NCBI GenBank assembly: GCA_029240105.1 | Contig: JARBTR010000002.1 | Span: 204,394 to 268,393 of the forward strand | Direction: 5' to 3' | Source of the DNA: Caryophanales bacterium | GTDB lineage: Bacteria > Bacillota > Bacilli > JARBTR01 | Length of the DNA stretch: 64,000 bases | Part shown: in pieces, positions 18,085 through 27,661 of the stretch | Position numbering within the stretch: the stretch's first letter is position 1 | Layout of the letters: each line of letters begins with the position of its first letter | The notes under the pieces: generated by a model | Seen by the model: the letters and a program-made list of their open reading frames with translations, nothing else | Databases searched by the model: none | What the model was told of the DNA's origin: nothing | Made by a program: the position numbers and the translations under genes

Positions 18085-19617
18085 CTATTCCCACTCAATA
18101 GTTGCTGGTGGCTTTGAAGTAATATCATAAACAATTCTATTTACATTTTGAACTTCATTTACGATTCGGATAGATACTTTTTCTAGAACATCATATGGAA
18201 TTCTTGCCCAATCAGCAGTCATAGCATCTAAAGATGTTACAGCACGTAGAGCTATCGTATTGCTGTATGTTCTCTCATCTCCCATTACGCCTACGCTTCG
18301 AATGTTCGTAAGTACAGTAAAATACTGCCACACTTCTTTTTCTAGTCCAGCTTTAGCGATTTCGTCTCGGAAAATAAAGTCTGTCTCGCGAAGTGTATCC
18401 AACTTTTCTTTTGTGATATCACCGATTACACGAATCGCTAATCCGGGCCCAGGGAATGGCTGACGGTGAACTAAGTAGTCAGGGATACCCAATGCAGAAC
18501 CAACGGCACGAACTTCATCTTTAAATAATTCTCGAAGAGGTTCTATAATTTCTTTAAAATCTACAACATCTGGAAGACCACCAACATTATGATGACTTTT
18601 GATAACTGCTGAATTTTTTGTTCCACTTTCCACAACATCCGCGTAAATGGTTCCTTGTACGAGATAATCAACGGAACCAATTTTCTTTGCTTCTTCCTCA
18701 AAAATCCGAATGAATTCTTCACCGATAATTTTACGTTTCTCTTCTGGATCAGTTATCCCAGCCAATTTATCTAGGAATCGATCCTCAGCGTTTACGCGAA
18801 CAAGATTCATATCAAATTGCTCTGTAAATATTTGCTCTACCTCATCGCCTTCATTTAAACGCATAAGGCCTGTATCTACAAATACACATGTTAATTGCTT
18901 ACCGACAGCCTTATGAATCAAAACAGCAGCAACGGATGAATCAACCCCACCAGAAAGTGCGCATAACACCTTTTTATCACCAATTTTATCTCTTAGTGCC
19001 ATAATGGTATCTTGCGCGAAATCTTCCATAATCCAGTCGCCAGAACAACCACATATTTTATATAAAAAATTTCGGATCATATCATTACCTTGAATGGTAT
19101 GAACAACTTCAGGATGGAACTGTACACCATAAAGATTTTTTTCAATGTTCGCCATGGCGCCAACATGACAAGTTTCAGTAGAAGCAATTACTTCAAAGCC
19201 AGCAGGAATTTGGTTAACATGGTACGTATGACTCATCCATGAGATTGTTTGATTTTCTAATTCATGAAAGAGTGGATTATTCGTTATTAATTGAATGTCT
19301 GTCTTTCCATATTCTTTTTTGCTAGCTTTTTCTACTGTTCCTCCAAGAACATGTCCCATTAATTGGCATCCATAACAAATGCCTAAGATTGGAATTCCAA
19401 GCTCAAAAATCTTTTTGTCCACTATTGGAGCACCTTCGTCTGTAACAACGTTCGGCCCACCCGTGAATATGATTCCTTTTGGATTCATTGCAATAATTTC
19501 TTCTAACGGTGTATCATATGAAACTATTTCACAATACACATGTAAATCACGAACTCGTCGAGCAATCAACTGATTGTATTGTCCACCAAAATCTAAAACG
19601 ACTACTAATTCATGCAT
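18085..19617 (-). CDS. guaA: GMP synthase (glutamine-hydrolysing)
   Basis: The enzyme converts XMP to GMP using glutamine and ATP. It has 510 residues. The class I glutamine amidotransferase domain comes first, with the nucleophile Cys in '[10 protein letters not shown]' and the His-Glu pair in 'VQFHPEV'. The ATP-pyrophosphatase P-loop 'SGGVDSS' and the dimerisation domain follow, ending in the usual 'TIEWE'. It lies downstream of a purine nucleoside transporter and xpt on the same strand. The whole block therefore serves guanine nucleotide supply. Confidence 0.97.
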   Translation of the reverse strand: MHELVVVLDFGGQYNQLIARRVRDLHVYCEIVSYDTPLEEIIAMNPKGIIFTGGPNVVTDEGAPIVDKKIFELGIPILGICYGCQLMGHVLGGTVEKASKKEYGKTDIQLITNNPLFHELENQTISWMSHTYHVNQIPAGFEVIASTETCHVGAMANIEKNLYGVQFHPEVVHTIQGNDMIRNFLYKICGCSGDWIMEDFAQDTIMALRDKIGDKKVLCALSGGVDSSVAAVLIHKAVGKQLTCVFVDTGLMRLNEGDEVEQIFTEQFDMNLVRVNAEDRFLDKLAGITDPEEKRKIIGEEFIRIFEEEAKKIGSVDYLVQGTIYADVVESGTKNSAVIKSHHNVGGLPDVVDFKEIIEPLRELFKDEVRAVGSALGIPDYLVHRQPFPGPGLAIRVIGDITKEKLDTLRETDFIFRDEIAKAGLEKEVWQYFTVLTNIRSVGVMGDERTYSNTIALRAVTSLDAMTADWARIPYDVLEKVSIRIVNEVQNVNRIVYDITSKPPATIEWE

Positions 19618-19694
19618 TCAATTACCTCTTTGTTTTATAAATTTATTATTTAAACCAATTTCAATTTTCATTTTGAAATGTGAAATTAATATTT

Positions 19695-20648
19695 TTATCT
19701 TTCTTCCCTGTCGAAATTAAGACCACAGCTTCTTGGTTGTGCATTTTCTTTTGACATTTGTACTGAAGTAATAATCAACACTAGTATTGTCACAATAAAT
19801 GGCAACATGTCTAATAGATAAGGTGATAATGAAACGCCTGTTTGTAATGACTTCCCTAATAGTGACAGTGCCCCAAATAACAATGAGCCAATGATTGCTC
19901 GTAACGGTTTCCAAGACACAAAGATTACCAATGCAACTGCAATCCAACCATTTCCATGTACCACGTCTTCCGTTTTAATTGGAATATAGTACATCGACAG
20001 ATATGCTCCACCCAGTCCGCATAACGCACCACCAAGAACAACGTGTACATATTTATAAAGATTCACATTAATCCCAGCAGCGTCTGCAGCGGCCAAGTTT
20101 TCACCTACGGCTCTCAAGTTTAATCCATACCGAGTGTGATTTAGATAAAAATGAAGAACAATGGCAATTAGGAATGCAAGATATACCAAAATGCTTAAAT
20201 CAAATATTTTAAATATAGAATGCTCTAATCCTTCAATACCCAATACATCAGAAAGTATTGGTTTTAAACTCTTCTGTACAGAATTTGGAATTCTTACAAC
20301 CTCTTTATTTAAATTCAAAAGGAATTTTGTCATTCCAGCTCCAAAAATAGTTAAAGCCAATCCGGTTACAATTTGATTCGCTTTAAGGCTGACTGTTAAA
20401 AAAGCATAAATAAGAGCACCAAATCCACCAGCTAATACTGCTGCTAAAAGTCCGTATATCACATTTTCAGTTGATAATGACACTAGAAATCCAGCTGCTG
20501 CACCCATTAACATCATACCCTCAATACCAAGGTTGATATTACCTGCCTTTTCAGCTAATATTCCCCCAAGTGTTCCATAGAGAATGGGAATCCCATATCC
20601 TACGGCTAATATGAAATAAGGGATAAAATCATGTGTAAGGAATTCCAT
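19695..20648 (-). CDS. nupQ: Nucleoside ABC transporter permease (NupQ/YufQ-like)
   Basis: This is the second permease of a BMP-family nucleoside importer. It has 317 residues with about eight to nine membrane spans. The conserved 'EKAGNINLGIEGMMLMGAA' segment typical of this family lies near the N-terminus. Its start shares one base with the stop of the other permease. The symbol follows the B. subtilis guanosine transporter nupNOPQ (yufNOPQ). Guanosine as ligand fits the neighbours xpt and guaA but is inferred. Confidence 0.88.
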   Translation of the reverse strand: MEFLTHDFIPYFILAVGYGIPILYGTLGGILAEKAGNINLGIEGMMLMGAAAGFLVSLSTENVIYGLLAAVLAGGFGALIYAFLTVSLKANQIVTGLALTIFGAGMTKFLLNLNKEVVRIPNSVQKSLKPILSDVLGIEGLEHSIFKIFDLSILVYLAFLIAIVLHFYLNHTRYGLNLRAVGENLAAADAAGINVNLYKYVHVVLGGALCGLGGAYLSMYYIPIKTEDVVHGNGWIAVALVIFVSWKPLRAIIGSLLFGALSLLGKSLQTGVSLSPYLLDMLPFIVTILVLIITSVQMSKENAQPRSCGLNFDREER

Positions 20649-21751
20649 TATGCAGCACCCCTTACTTTAGAAATAAATTCATCTGATTTTTTTATAAGAA
20701 CAATTTTATATCGTATGAAAAATTCACAACCTAAAACACAAAACAAAATAATTCCTTGAATCGCATCTGCAGCTGCTGATGGTATACCAATTGTTATCAA
20801 ACCATCTTTACCAATAGCAATGATTGCAAATATAAATGAAACAACTGGAATCATAAACATATTCAATTTTGAGAGCCAAGTTGTAATGATTGCAGTAAAA
20901 CCTAAACCACCTGCCACACCAGATGAAAGTGTTGAATTATTACCAGCAACTTGTATAAATCCAGCTATTCCACAAATTCCAGCACTGATGATCATTGTAC
21001 GCATAACAATTGCAAATACATTCATTCCTGCATAGCGAGCTGTACTTTCACTTTCTCCTACGACACTAAGCTCATAACCACTTTTCGTGTGGTTGATATA
21101 GTAGTAGGCAAAAGCAGTCAAAACAATAGCAATACCAAACCCAGCATTTAACAAACTCCAAGGAATCTCAGAAAATAATGATGGAATTCTTGCATTATCA
21201 GGTAATGGAGTAATGGTGTTTTGAAAACTTTTAGGATCTTTCCAAGGTCCTGACTCAAGGGTTTTCACAATATTTAAAGCAATGTAGTTCATCATCAGTG
21301 TAAACAAAGTTTCATTTGTACCAAACTTTGCTTTAAAGAATGCAGGAAGAAGCCCCCATAAAGCACCGAACACAAAAGATCCTAGCAACATTAATGGTAG
21401 AAGTCCAACAGCTGACATTGTTGGTAAACTACGTGCTACAACCATGGCACCAATCGCACCAAGAAGTATCTGACCTTCTGCACCTATATTCCAAAACTTC
21501 ATTTTAAAAGCAAATCCGATACCTAATGAAATTACAGTTAAAGATGTTGTAAGTTTTATAATTTCAATAGGACCTGATCGATATTGAAATGGTTCAATGA
21601 GCAAATTATAAAAGGCTTGAATGGGGTCAGATTTCGTAAATACAAGTAATAAACTGGATAGGCCAAATGCAATTAGGATTGCGATGACACGAATAAAAGT
21701 GTGATGCATGGAAGTAATAGTATCTCGTTTTACCAATCTAAATAGATTCAT
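20648..21751 (-). CDS. nupP: Nucleoside ABC transporter permease (NupP/YufP-like)
   Basis: This is the first permease of the nucleoside importer. It has 367 residues with about nine to ten membrane spans. The 'FKMKFWNIGAEGQILLGA' block marks the BPD_transp_2 family. The ATG overlaps the end of the ATPase gene by 14 bases and has GGAGGGG upstream, so translation is coupled. It forms a heteromeric channel with the following permease. Confidence 0.88.
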   Translation of the reverse strand: MNLFRLVKRDTITSMHHTFIRVIAILIAFGLSSLLLVFTKSDPIQAFYNLLIEPFQYRSGPIEIIKLTTSLTVISLGIGFAFKMKFWNIGAEGQILLGAIGAMVVARSLPTMSAVGLLPLMLLGSFVFGALWGLLPAFFKAKFGTNETLFTLMMNYIALNIVKTLESGPWKDPKSFQNTITPLPDNARIPSLFSEIPWSLLNAGFGIAIVLTAFAYYYINHTKSGYELSVVGESESTARYAGMNVFAIVMRTMIISAGICGIAGFIQVAGNNSTLSSGVAGGLGFTAIITTWLSKLNMFMIPVVSFIFAIIAIGKDGLITIGIPSAAADAIQGIILFCVLGCEFFIRYKIVLIKKSDEFISKVRGAA

Positions 21752-23267
21752 GCATATCCCCTCCTGTCATCATATATCCAATCATTTCCTTATTTGCTTC
21801 TTTGGCTTCAACAATACCAACCACTCGACCTTCACACAGAACCATAATTCGATCACTAATTTCAAGCAACACATCTAAATCCTCACCGACAAACAGAATT
21901 CCTACCCCTTTTTCTTTTTGTTCATTTAAAAGATCATAAATTTTATAGGAAGCATTAATGTCTAGTCCTCGAACTGGATATGCTGTTATCAATAATTCTG
22001 GATTGGATTCAATCTCTCGTCCAAGAAGAACCTTTTGAACATTTCCACCAGATAAAAGTCTTACTGGATGATGGACTCCTGGAGTTTTAATTTCTAAACC
22101 ATCAATTAACTTTTCGGAAAGCATACGGGCAGGTTTGCGATTTAAATAAAATCCCTTTTGCTTCTGGTAACTTTTTAAAATGACGTTATCAATCATGTTC
22201 ATTGAAGCCACAAGTCCCATACCCAAACGATCTTCTGGAATGAAACTCATACTAATGCCCATCTTAAAAATATCACGAGGTGACTTACCTATTAAGTTCT
22301 CCTCTTTAAAAGTCATATGACCGGATTTCACCTTTTGCATCCCTGTTATGGCTTCACATAGCTCTTTCTGACCACTACCAGCAATACCAGCAACTCCTAA
22401 AATTTCTCCTTCAAATACTTCAAAAGAAACATTATTTAATGCTTTTATCTTCTCTTCATTAAGTACTGTTAGTTGATTTATTTTAAGAAGTTTTTTCCCC
22501 TTGTTCACTTGTTTTCTTTCTATAGAAAGATCAATGGGACGACCAACCATTAGCTCTGTTAGTTCTTTTGCAGTTGTTTCATTAGTATTTAAGGTAGCAA
22601 TGCTTTCACCTTTTCGAAGTACTGTTACTCGATCACTGATCTCCATAACCTCGTTCAATTTATGTGTAATGATAATGACAGAACAGCCATTTTCTTTCAT
22701 GTTTTTAAGTATTTTAAACAACTTCTTAGTTTCTTGCGGTGTAAGCACAGCAGTTGGTTCATCAAGAATAAGAACCTTAGCCCCACGAAATAAAACTTTT
22801 AATATTTCAACATTTTGTTTTTCACTTACCGACATTTGGTAAATCTTTTTATCAGGATTTACATTTAATTCAAACTTTTCCGATAGCTCTGAGATTTCTC
22901 TGGACATTTTTCTTGCATTTAAATATATGGATCCTGGTTGACCAAGAACGATGTTTTCCTTTGCGGACATGACGTCCACAAGCTTGAAATGTTGGTGAAT
23001 CATCCCTATACCCATGTTAATGAATTCTCTAGGTGAACTTCCATTAACAACTTCACCTAAAATTTTGATTTCTCCGCTATTTGGTGAATAAATACCTGAA
23101 AGCATGTTCATTAAGGTTGTTTTACCGGATCCGTTTTCACCTAAAAGTGCATGGATTTCTCCATTTTGAATAGTCAGGTTAACATTGTTATTCGCAACAA
23201 CTGAACCAAAAGTCTTAGTAATATTTTTCAGTTCAATACAGTTCGATTCTGTTAAGATAGCTACCAC
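21738..23267 (-). CDS. nupO: Nucleoside ABC transporter ATP-binding protein (NupO/YufO-like)
   Basis: This is a double ATPase with two fused nucleotide-binding domains. It has 509 residues from a GTG start with AGGCGGTG upstream. Domain 1 shows Walker A 'GENGSGKTT' and 'LDEPTAVL'. Domain 2 has the degenerate sites typical of such importers: 'GIAGSGQKE', 'LSGGNVQK' and no canonical DEP ('ITAYPVRGLD'). It follows the binding-protein gene after a 165-bp gap holding a strong hairpin. Confidence 0.9.
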   Translation of the reverse strand: MVAILTESNCIELKNITKTFGSVVANNNVNLTIQNGEIHALLGENGSGKTTLMNMLSGIYSPNSGEIKILGEVVNGSSPREFINMGIGMIHQHFKLVDVMSAKENIVLGQPGSIYLNARKMSREISELSEKFELNVNPDKKIYQMSVSEKQNVEILKVLFRGAKVLILDEPTAVLTPQETKKLFKILKNMKENGCSVIIITHKLNEVMEISDRVTVLRKGESIATLNTNETTAKELTELMVGRPIDLSIERKQVNKGKKLLKINQLTVLNEEKIKALNNVSFEVFEGEILGVAGIAGSGQKELCEAITGMQKVKSGHMTFKEENLIGKSPRDIFKMGISMSFIPEDRLGMGLVASMNMIDNVILKSYQKQKGFYLNRKPARMLSEKLIDGLEIKTPGVHHPVRLLSGGNVQKVLLGREIESNPELLITAYPVRGLDINASYKIYDLLNEQKEKGVGILFVGEDLDVLLEISDRIMVLCEGRVVGIVEAKEANKEMIGYMMTGGDMHESI

Positions 23268-23379
23268 TTGAACACCGCCTTCAATTTTTAAACTAATTAT
23301 TCAAAGCATTTATTTGCTTTCTTAGAATTTAATCTTATTAAATCTTAAGAAAACAAATAATTAAATTCATTTTATAAAA

Positions 23380-23421
23380 GCGCTATCGAATAAACAGACT
23401 ATCCTGTTCATTCGATAGCGC
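23380..23421 (-). terminator. Strong hairpin between binding protein and transporter genes
   Basis: GCGCTATCGAAT and ATTCGATAGCGC form a 12-bp perfect stem, extended inward by AACAG/CTGTT, then CTTTT on the minus strand. It is likely a partial terminator or mRNA stabiliser giving more binding protein than transporter. Confidence 0.75.
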
Positions 23422-23432
23422 AAATAATTAAA

Positions 23433-24557
23433 TTATTGTTTGATTTTTCCTTCAACATTTTCAACGAACCACATCATACCTAATTGATCTGCATCCGTTA
23501 ATTTTGAACCAGCTTTAACTTTTACATTACCTTCGTTATCTTTTAATTCACCACTGAATACATCGAAAGATCCGTCTTTCAACTTAGCTGAATATTCGTC
23601 GATTTTAGCTTGAGTTCCTTCTGCAGCATTCTTAGTTAAAGGTGAAATATCAACCAACCCAACATCCATACCTTTCCAGTAGCTTTCGCCACCTTTCCAA
23701 GTACCAGCTTGAATTTTTTCAAGTTCAGGTTGATAGTACTTATCCCAATTCCAAATTGGTGCAGTTAGGTGTGCTTCAGGTGCAGCTGATGTCATATCTG
23801 AGTTATAACCAACGCTCCAAACATGTGCAGCTTGCGCAGCTTCTTGTGCTGCAGGCGAATCTTGATGTTGTGCAATAACATCACAGCCACCAGTTAATAA
23901 CGTTTCAGCCGTAGCTTTTTCAACAGCTGGGTCATACCAAGTATTTGTCCAGCTCACAACCACTTTTGCATTTGGATTTACAGCTTTAACACCTAACGCA
24001 AATGCATTTGCTCCACGAACAACTTCAGGGATTTGCATTGCTGCAACATAACCAATTTTGTTCGTTTTTGTTTTTAAACCAGCAGCAATACCACTTAAAA
24101 AGCGAGCTTGCTCGATACGTCCGAAATAATTAGACATGTTATCAGCAGTGTCTCCACCAGAACAGTGCAAGAATGCAACTTCAGGGTATTCTTTAGACAA
24201 TGCCTTCATTTTACTTCCATAACCGTAACTTGTTCCAATAATGACATTAACGCCATCTTTTTCAATGAATGATCTGATTTTTGCAATACAGTCATCATTA
24301 TCATCACGAACACTTTCAACATCTATAGCATTCTTTTCATAGCTTAATCCCATATTAGATAAAGCGTTTTTGATTCCTTCGTAGTGAGTTGTAGACCAGC
24401 CTCCATCAGCACGAGCACCTACATAAATAACACCGACTTTAAGATCGTCAGAAGATTCATCGCCTTCTTTATCCGATCCTGTTTTTTTGCTACCACATCC
24501 AACCAAGCTAAGTACCAAAACAAATGATAACAATACCAACAGTGACTTTTTCAACAT
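23433..24557 (-). CDS. nupN: BMP-family nucleoside-binding lipoprotein (NupN/YufN-like)
   Basis: This is an extracellular lipoprotein that delivers nucleosides to NupOPQ. It has 374 residues with a lipobox LVGC and a Ser/Asp/Lys linker. The BMP fold is visible in 'KVGVIYVGARADGGW', 'VNVIIGTSYGYG' and 'NKIGYVAAMQIPEVVRG'. Members bind purine nucleosides such as guanosine. It is first of the transporter genes, 142 bases after xpt on the same strand. Confidence 0.9.
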   Translation of the reverse strand: MLKKSLLVLLSFVLVLSLVGCGSKKTGSDKEGDESSDDLKVGVIYVGARADGGWSTTHYEGIKNALSNMGLSYEKNAIDVESVRDDNDDCIAKIRSFIEKDGVNVIIGTSYGYGSKMKALSKEYPEVAFLHCSGGDTADNMSNYFGRIEQARFLSGIAAGLKTKTNKIGYVAAMQIPEVVRGANAFALGVKAVNPNAKVVVSWTNTWYDPAVEKATAETLLTGGCDVIAQHQDSPAAQEAAQAAHVWSVGYNSDMTSAAPEAHLTAPIWNWDKYYQPELEKIQAGTWKGGESYWKGMDVGLVDISPLTKNAAEGTQAKIDEYSAKLKDGSFDVFSGELKDNEGNVKVKAGSKLTDADQLGMMWFVENVEGKIKQ

Positions 24558-24699
24558 ACTAACTACCTCCGAATAATTTTGTGTTCTAATGATAAATCCA
24601 AAATCAATCCATTACCAAAGGACAATAACAGCGCTTTTACTATCTTTGAAAGGTTGAAAACTTGGAAGTCCATTTGAAGCACATTTTTTTTTGCAAAAT

Positions 24700-25269
24700 T
24701 TATGTGAAGTAAATAATGCCGTCTTTTATTGAATCAATAATCGCTAATGACTCAACTTGTAAACCTTTTTCTTCAATGTTCTTCCTTCCAGGTTGGAAGC
24801 CTTTCTCTATCACAATACCAACCCCGCAAACTGTTGAATTTGCTTGATTGACAATATCCAATAACCCAATTACGGCTTGGCCATTTGCCAAAAAATCATC
24901 AATTATGAGCACTTTATCTTCTTCATTTAAGAATTCTTTCGAAACACGAATGTTGTATTTTTGTTTTTTTGTAAAAGAGTAAACGTTGCTCACATAAGTA
25001 GAATCATCATTCGATACAGAAATGTACTTTTTTCCAAACAGAACTGGAACATTGAAATAAAGAGCTGCCATACAAGCAATTGGTATTCCAGAAGCTTCAA
25101 TTGTTAAAATTTTAGTAATCTGCTTATCTTTGAATCTATTATGAAATTCTTGCCCTATGGCCTGTATCAATTCAACATCAATTTGATGATTTAAAAACAT
25201 ATCGACCTTTACAATCTCATTTCCAATCATTTTTCCATCTGATTGAATCCTCTTTTTTAACAATTCCAT
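24700..25269 (-). CDS. xpt: Xanthine phosphoribosyltransferase
   Basis: The enzyme salvages xanthine (and weakly guanine) with PRPP to give XMP. It has 189 residues, the usual length. The PRPP-binding motif is 'VLIIDDFLANGQA'. 'TIEASGIPIA' and the C-terminal base-specificity region are also present. The gene is preceded by a guanine riboswitch with its own promoter and terminator. In B. subtilis xpt is followed by pbuX; here a nucleoside ABC transporter follows instead. Confidence 0.95.
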   Translation of the reverse strand: MELLKKRIQSDGKMIGNEIVKVDMFLNHQIDVELIQAIGQEFHNRFKDKQITKILTIEASGIPIACMAALYFNVPVLFGKKYISVSNDDSTYVSNVYSFTKKQKYNIRVSKEFLNEEDKVLIIDDFLANGQAVIGLLDIVNQANSTVCGVGIVIEKGFQPGRKNIEEKGLQVESLAIIDSIKDGIIYFT

Positions 25270-25411
25270 GAGTCACCTACAGTTTTTTTGACAACTAAAC
25301 AAATTGATTTTTTTTACTTCGAAAACGGTTATGAAACGGGGGATTTAGAAAGGCACACAAAAGAAGTCTCTGATTGAATTCTGATTTTTAAAATCAGAAA
25401 TTCAAAAAGAA

Positions 25412-25439
25412 AACGCCATTTGCGTAAGCAAATGACGTT
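25412..25439 (-). terminator. Expression-platform terminator of the xpt riboswitch
   Basis: On the minus strand AACGTCATTTGC, TTAC, GCAAATGGCGTT is followed by TTCTTTTT. It lies between the aptamer and xpt, the classic layout of a guanine OFF switch. A second hairpin (about 25375-25403) lies between it and the gene. Confidence 0.8.
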
Positions 25440-25530
25440 GAAGGAATAGAAAATAAAATAACAGCTTTAATTATTCAAATTTTCGAATAAACGAAAATAA
25501 AGAAAAATAAAAACGTTAACCAATTCTATT

Positions 25531-25598
25531 CTTCGTAGTCAAGTCATTTACGGCGACTCGGTAGAGACTTATGGGCCAATCCCCAAGATTATACGAAG
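25531..25598 (-). ncRNA. Guanine-type purine riboswitch aptamer
   Basis: P1 is a perfect 7-bp stem (CTTCGTA/TACGAAG). The core has TATAATC, the L2 motif GGGATTGGC, J2/3 as TCTCTACC, the L3 motif CCGTAAATG, and GACTACG closing P1. The base matching position 74 is C, which specifies guanine/hypoxanthine, not adenine. The flipped-out J2/3 base is C where U is usual. With the terminator at 25412-25439 it should shut off xpt when guanine is plentiful. Aptamer, terminator and the two divergent promoters fill the 25270-25778 gap. Confidence 0.93.
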
Positions 25599-25619
25599 TA
25601 ATATTCAATTTACAACGAA

Positions 25620-25648
25620 ATTGTAACAAAGCAGTTTTGGCTCGTCAA
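25620..25648 (-). promoter_or_regulatory. xpt promoter
   Basis: On the minus strand TTGACG (25648-25643), 17 bases and TACAAT (25625-25620) lie directly ahead of the aptamer. Confidence 0.7.
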
Positions 25649-25703
25649 CCCCAAAACTAAAAATATATTTTATTTCATTTTCTATTAACTATATAGTTTG
25701 GTT

Positions 25704-25731
25704 TTGTTAAAATATGAGGGATAGGTATATA
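25704..25731 (+). promoter_or_regulatory. Candidate plsY promoter
   Basis: TTGTTA (25704-25709) and TATATA (25726-25731) with a 16-base spacer lie about 50 bases before the plsY start. Confidence 0.35.
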
Positions 25732-25778
25732 TTTTTAAAAAAACGTGATAAAATCAAGAAAAAAATAAGGACTTAAAC

Positions 25779-26375
25779 ATGGAAATTTTACTAATTTTCC
25801 TTGCATATATCTTTGGAGCGATCCCTTCAGGATTAATTATTGGCAAGGTGTTTTATAACAAAGATATTCGAGAACATGGTAGTGGAAACTTAGGCGCAAC
25901 AAATACTTTTAGAACACTTGGGAAAAAAGCTGGATTTATCGTTTCAATTATGGATGTAGCAAAAGGCTTGATTGCAGTTTTGCTCCCGGTTTTATTTGGA
26001 ACAGATGTTGTTCACCCCCTTTTATTAGGGGTTATTGCCGTGATAGGTCATATGTTTCCTGTATTTGCGGGATTTAGAGGTGGAAAAGCAGTAGCTACTT
26101 CAGCTGGTGTTTTATTAGCACACAACCCTTTTTTGTTTCTTTTTTTGGTTGTTTGTTTTTTTAGTTTAATAAAAGTTACAAAATATGTTTCTCTTTCATC
26201 CATTTTGACAGCAATAGTAGCAATCCTTTATTCCGTTATTGAATATTTCTTTTTAGATGGAACTTGGCAATCCTTTCTTTTTGTAATGACTTTAGGTTTC
26301 TTTATTATTTATCGTCATAGAGCTAATGTGGTACGAATTAAAGAAAAAACTGAACCTAAGGTAAAATGGATTTAA
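25779..26375 (+). CDS. plsY: Glycerol-3-phosphate acyltransferase
   Basis: This membrane enzyme moves the acyl group from acyl phosphate to glycerol-3-phosphate, the first step of phospholipid synthesis. It has 198 residues with five membrane spans. The three conserved loops are present: '[11 protein letters not shown]', '[12 protein letters not shown]' and '[13 protein letters not shown]'. In Bacillales it usually sits divergent to parE. Here the head-to-head neighbour is the xpt riboswitch. Confidence 0.95.
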   Translation: MEILLIFLAYIFGAIPSGLIIGKVFYNKDIREHGSGNLGATNTFRTLGKKAGFIVSIMDVAKGLIAVLLPVLFGTDVVHPLLLGVIAVIGHMFPVFAGFRGGKAVATSAGVLLAHNPFLFLFLVVCFFSLIKVTKYVSLSSILTAIVAILYSVIEYFFLDGTWQSFLFVMTLGFFIIYRHRANVVRIKEKTEPKVKWI

Positions 26376-26381
26376 TTATAC

Positions 26382-26408
26382 AATAGCCGAGTATAGCACT
26401 CGGCTATT
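26382..26408 (+). terminator. plsY terminator
   Basis: AATAGCCGAGT and ACTCGGCTATT form an 11-bp perfect stem followed by TTAGTTCGTTTTTT. Confidence 0.8.
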
Positions 26409-26440
26409 TTAGTTCGTTTTTTAATTATTTTTTATGAAAG

Positions 26441-27598
26441 ATGGTGGAATTATTGAAGGTTAATTTTAAATTTGCAACATCCCTTTTGATCGTTTCAATG
26501 CTTCTAATTGGCTGTACATCAGAAAAGAATTTTTCGAAAAACGACCAAAAAAGTTCAACAAAAACAACAATTGTTCCAACAAAACCAGTTGAACCAAAAA
26601 CGATTACAAGCACTGCAACTGTAGCTGCAATTGGCGATGTTCTTCTCCATGACTCTGTCTATAAAGCTGCTGCCACTTCTACTGGTTATGACTTTAAACC
26701 AATGTTTTCTTTAGTAAAAGATACGCTTAGTAGACCTGATTTTTTAATTGCAAATCAAGAATCAATGCCAGGTGGAACTGAACTAGGTTTGTCAAACTAT
26801 CCAATGTTTAATAGTCCACATGAAATCGTTGATGCTCTGATTGACAGTGGCGTGGACTTATTTTCTCAAGCAAACAACCACACCTTGGATAAAGGTACAC
26901 GAGGGATCGAAAGTGCAATCAACTATTATGAACAAAAGAAAGTCCCTTACGTTGGGATGTATAAAAGTCTTGAAGATCAAGCAAATTTACGTGTATTTGA
27001 AGTAAATGGAATTAGATTAGGTGTGATGGCTTATACATACGGGACAAATGGCATACCTATTCCACAAGGTAAAGATTATTTAGTAAATCTCATTGATCGA
27101 GAAAAAATGAAAGCTGAAATTGAACGTTTGAAACCTGTTTCAGATATCATTATTGCTGTGGTACATTGGGGTAACGAATATCAACGTGCGCCTCATATTT
27201 CACAGAAAGAGCTTGCACAATTCCTATCAGATAATGGTGTTAATATTATTTTTGGATCTCATCCTCATGTGTTGCAACCAATTGAATGGGTAACTTCAGT
27301 TACTGGATTAAACACACTATGTGTCTATTCACTCGGAAACTTTATTTCTGGTCAAAGAAATGATTATAAAGATATTGGTGGTATGGCTGAAGTAAAAATC
27401 TCAAAATCGCAAACAGGAAATAATGTAACTATCTCTTACGAGGAAGTAAGCTTTTATCCGACTTATGTTTCCAGATACAAACCAACAAAATATAGTGTAG
27501 TACCAATGGAGTCCGCACCAGTTTATGGCCTTCCCTCTCCTACAAAGGATGAAATTTTTGACTTTATGATGGCTAATGTAATCCGTTCTACTAATTAG
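26441..27598 (+). CDS. CapA-family (PGA_cap) metallophosphatase-like lipoprotein
   Basis: It has 385 residues from ATG 26441. A TTG at 26453 has a better ribosome site (GGTGGA) and gives a cleaner signal, so the true start may be there. The lipobox is LIGC. The CapA/calcineurin-like blocks appear in order: 'AAIGDVLLHDS', 'ANQES', 'QANNHTLDKG', 'VVHWGNEYQ', 'GSHPHVLQP' and 'YSLGNFISGQ'. These supply the His and Asp metal ligands of the fold. In capBCA operons CapA helps export or anchor poly-gamma-glutamate. No capB or capC is nearby, so this lone paralogue may act on another wall or membrane phosphoester. Confidence 0.85.
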   Translation: MVELLKVNFKFATSLLIVSMLLIGCTSEKNFSKNDQKSSTKTTIVPTKPVEPKTITSTATVAAIGDVLLHDSVYKAAATSTGYDFKPMFSLVKDTLSRPDFLIANQESMPGGTELGLSNYPMFNSPHEIVDALIDSGVDLFSQANNHTLDKGTRGIESAINYYEQKKVPYVGMYKSLEDQANLRVFEVNGIRLGVMAYTYGTNGIPIPQGKDYLVNLIDREKMKAEIERLKPVSDIIIAVVHWGNEYQRAPHISQKELAQFLSDNGVNIIFGSHPHVLQPIEWVTSVTGLNTLCVYSLGNFISGQRNDYKDIGGMAEVKISKSQTGNNVTISYEEVSFYPTYVSRYKPTKYSVVPMESAPVYGLPSPTKDEIFDFMMANVIRSTN

Positions 27599-27628
27599 TA
27601 ATTTTTTTAACATTGTCTTCAATTCGAT

Positions 27629-27657
27629 TTGACAACTTTAAACCATTTTGTTATCTT
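27629..27657 (+). promoter_or_regulatory. asnS T-box promoter
   Basis: TTGACA (27629-27634), 17 bases and TATCTT (27652-27657) lie just ahead of the T-box leader. Confidence 0.65.
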
Positions 27658-27661
27658 TTAT

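Noticed and set aside
22501..22842. Plus-strand open frame of 113 codons
   Set aside because: It is a mirror of the nupO coding sequence.
25531..25598. Adenine riboswitch
   Set aside because: The discriminating base is C (GACTACG), which marks the guanine class, and xpt follows.
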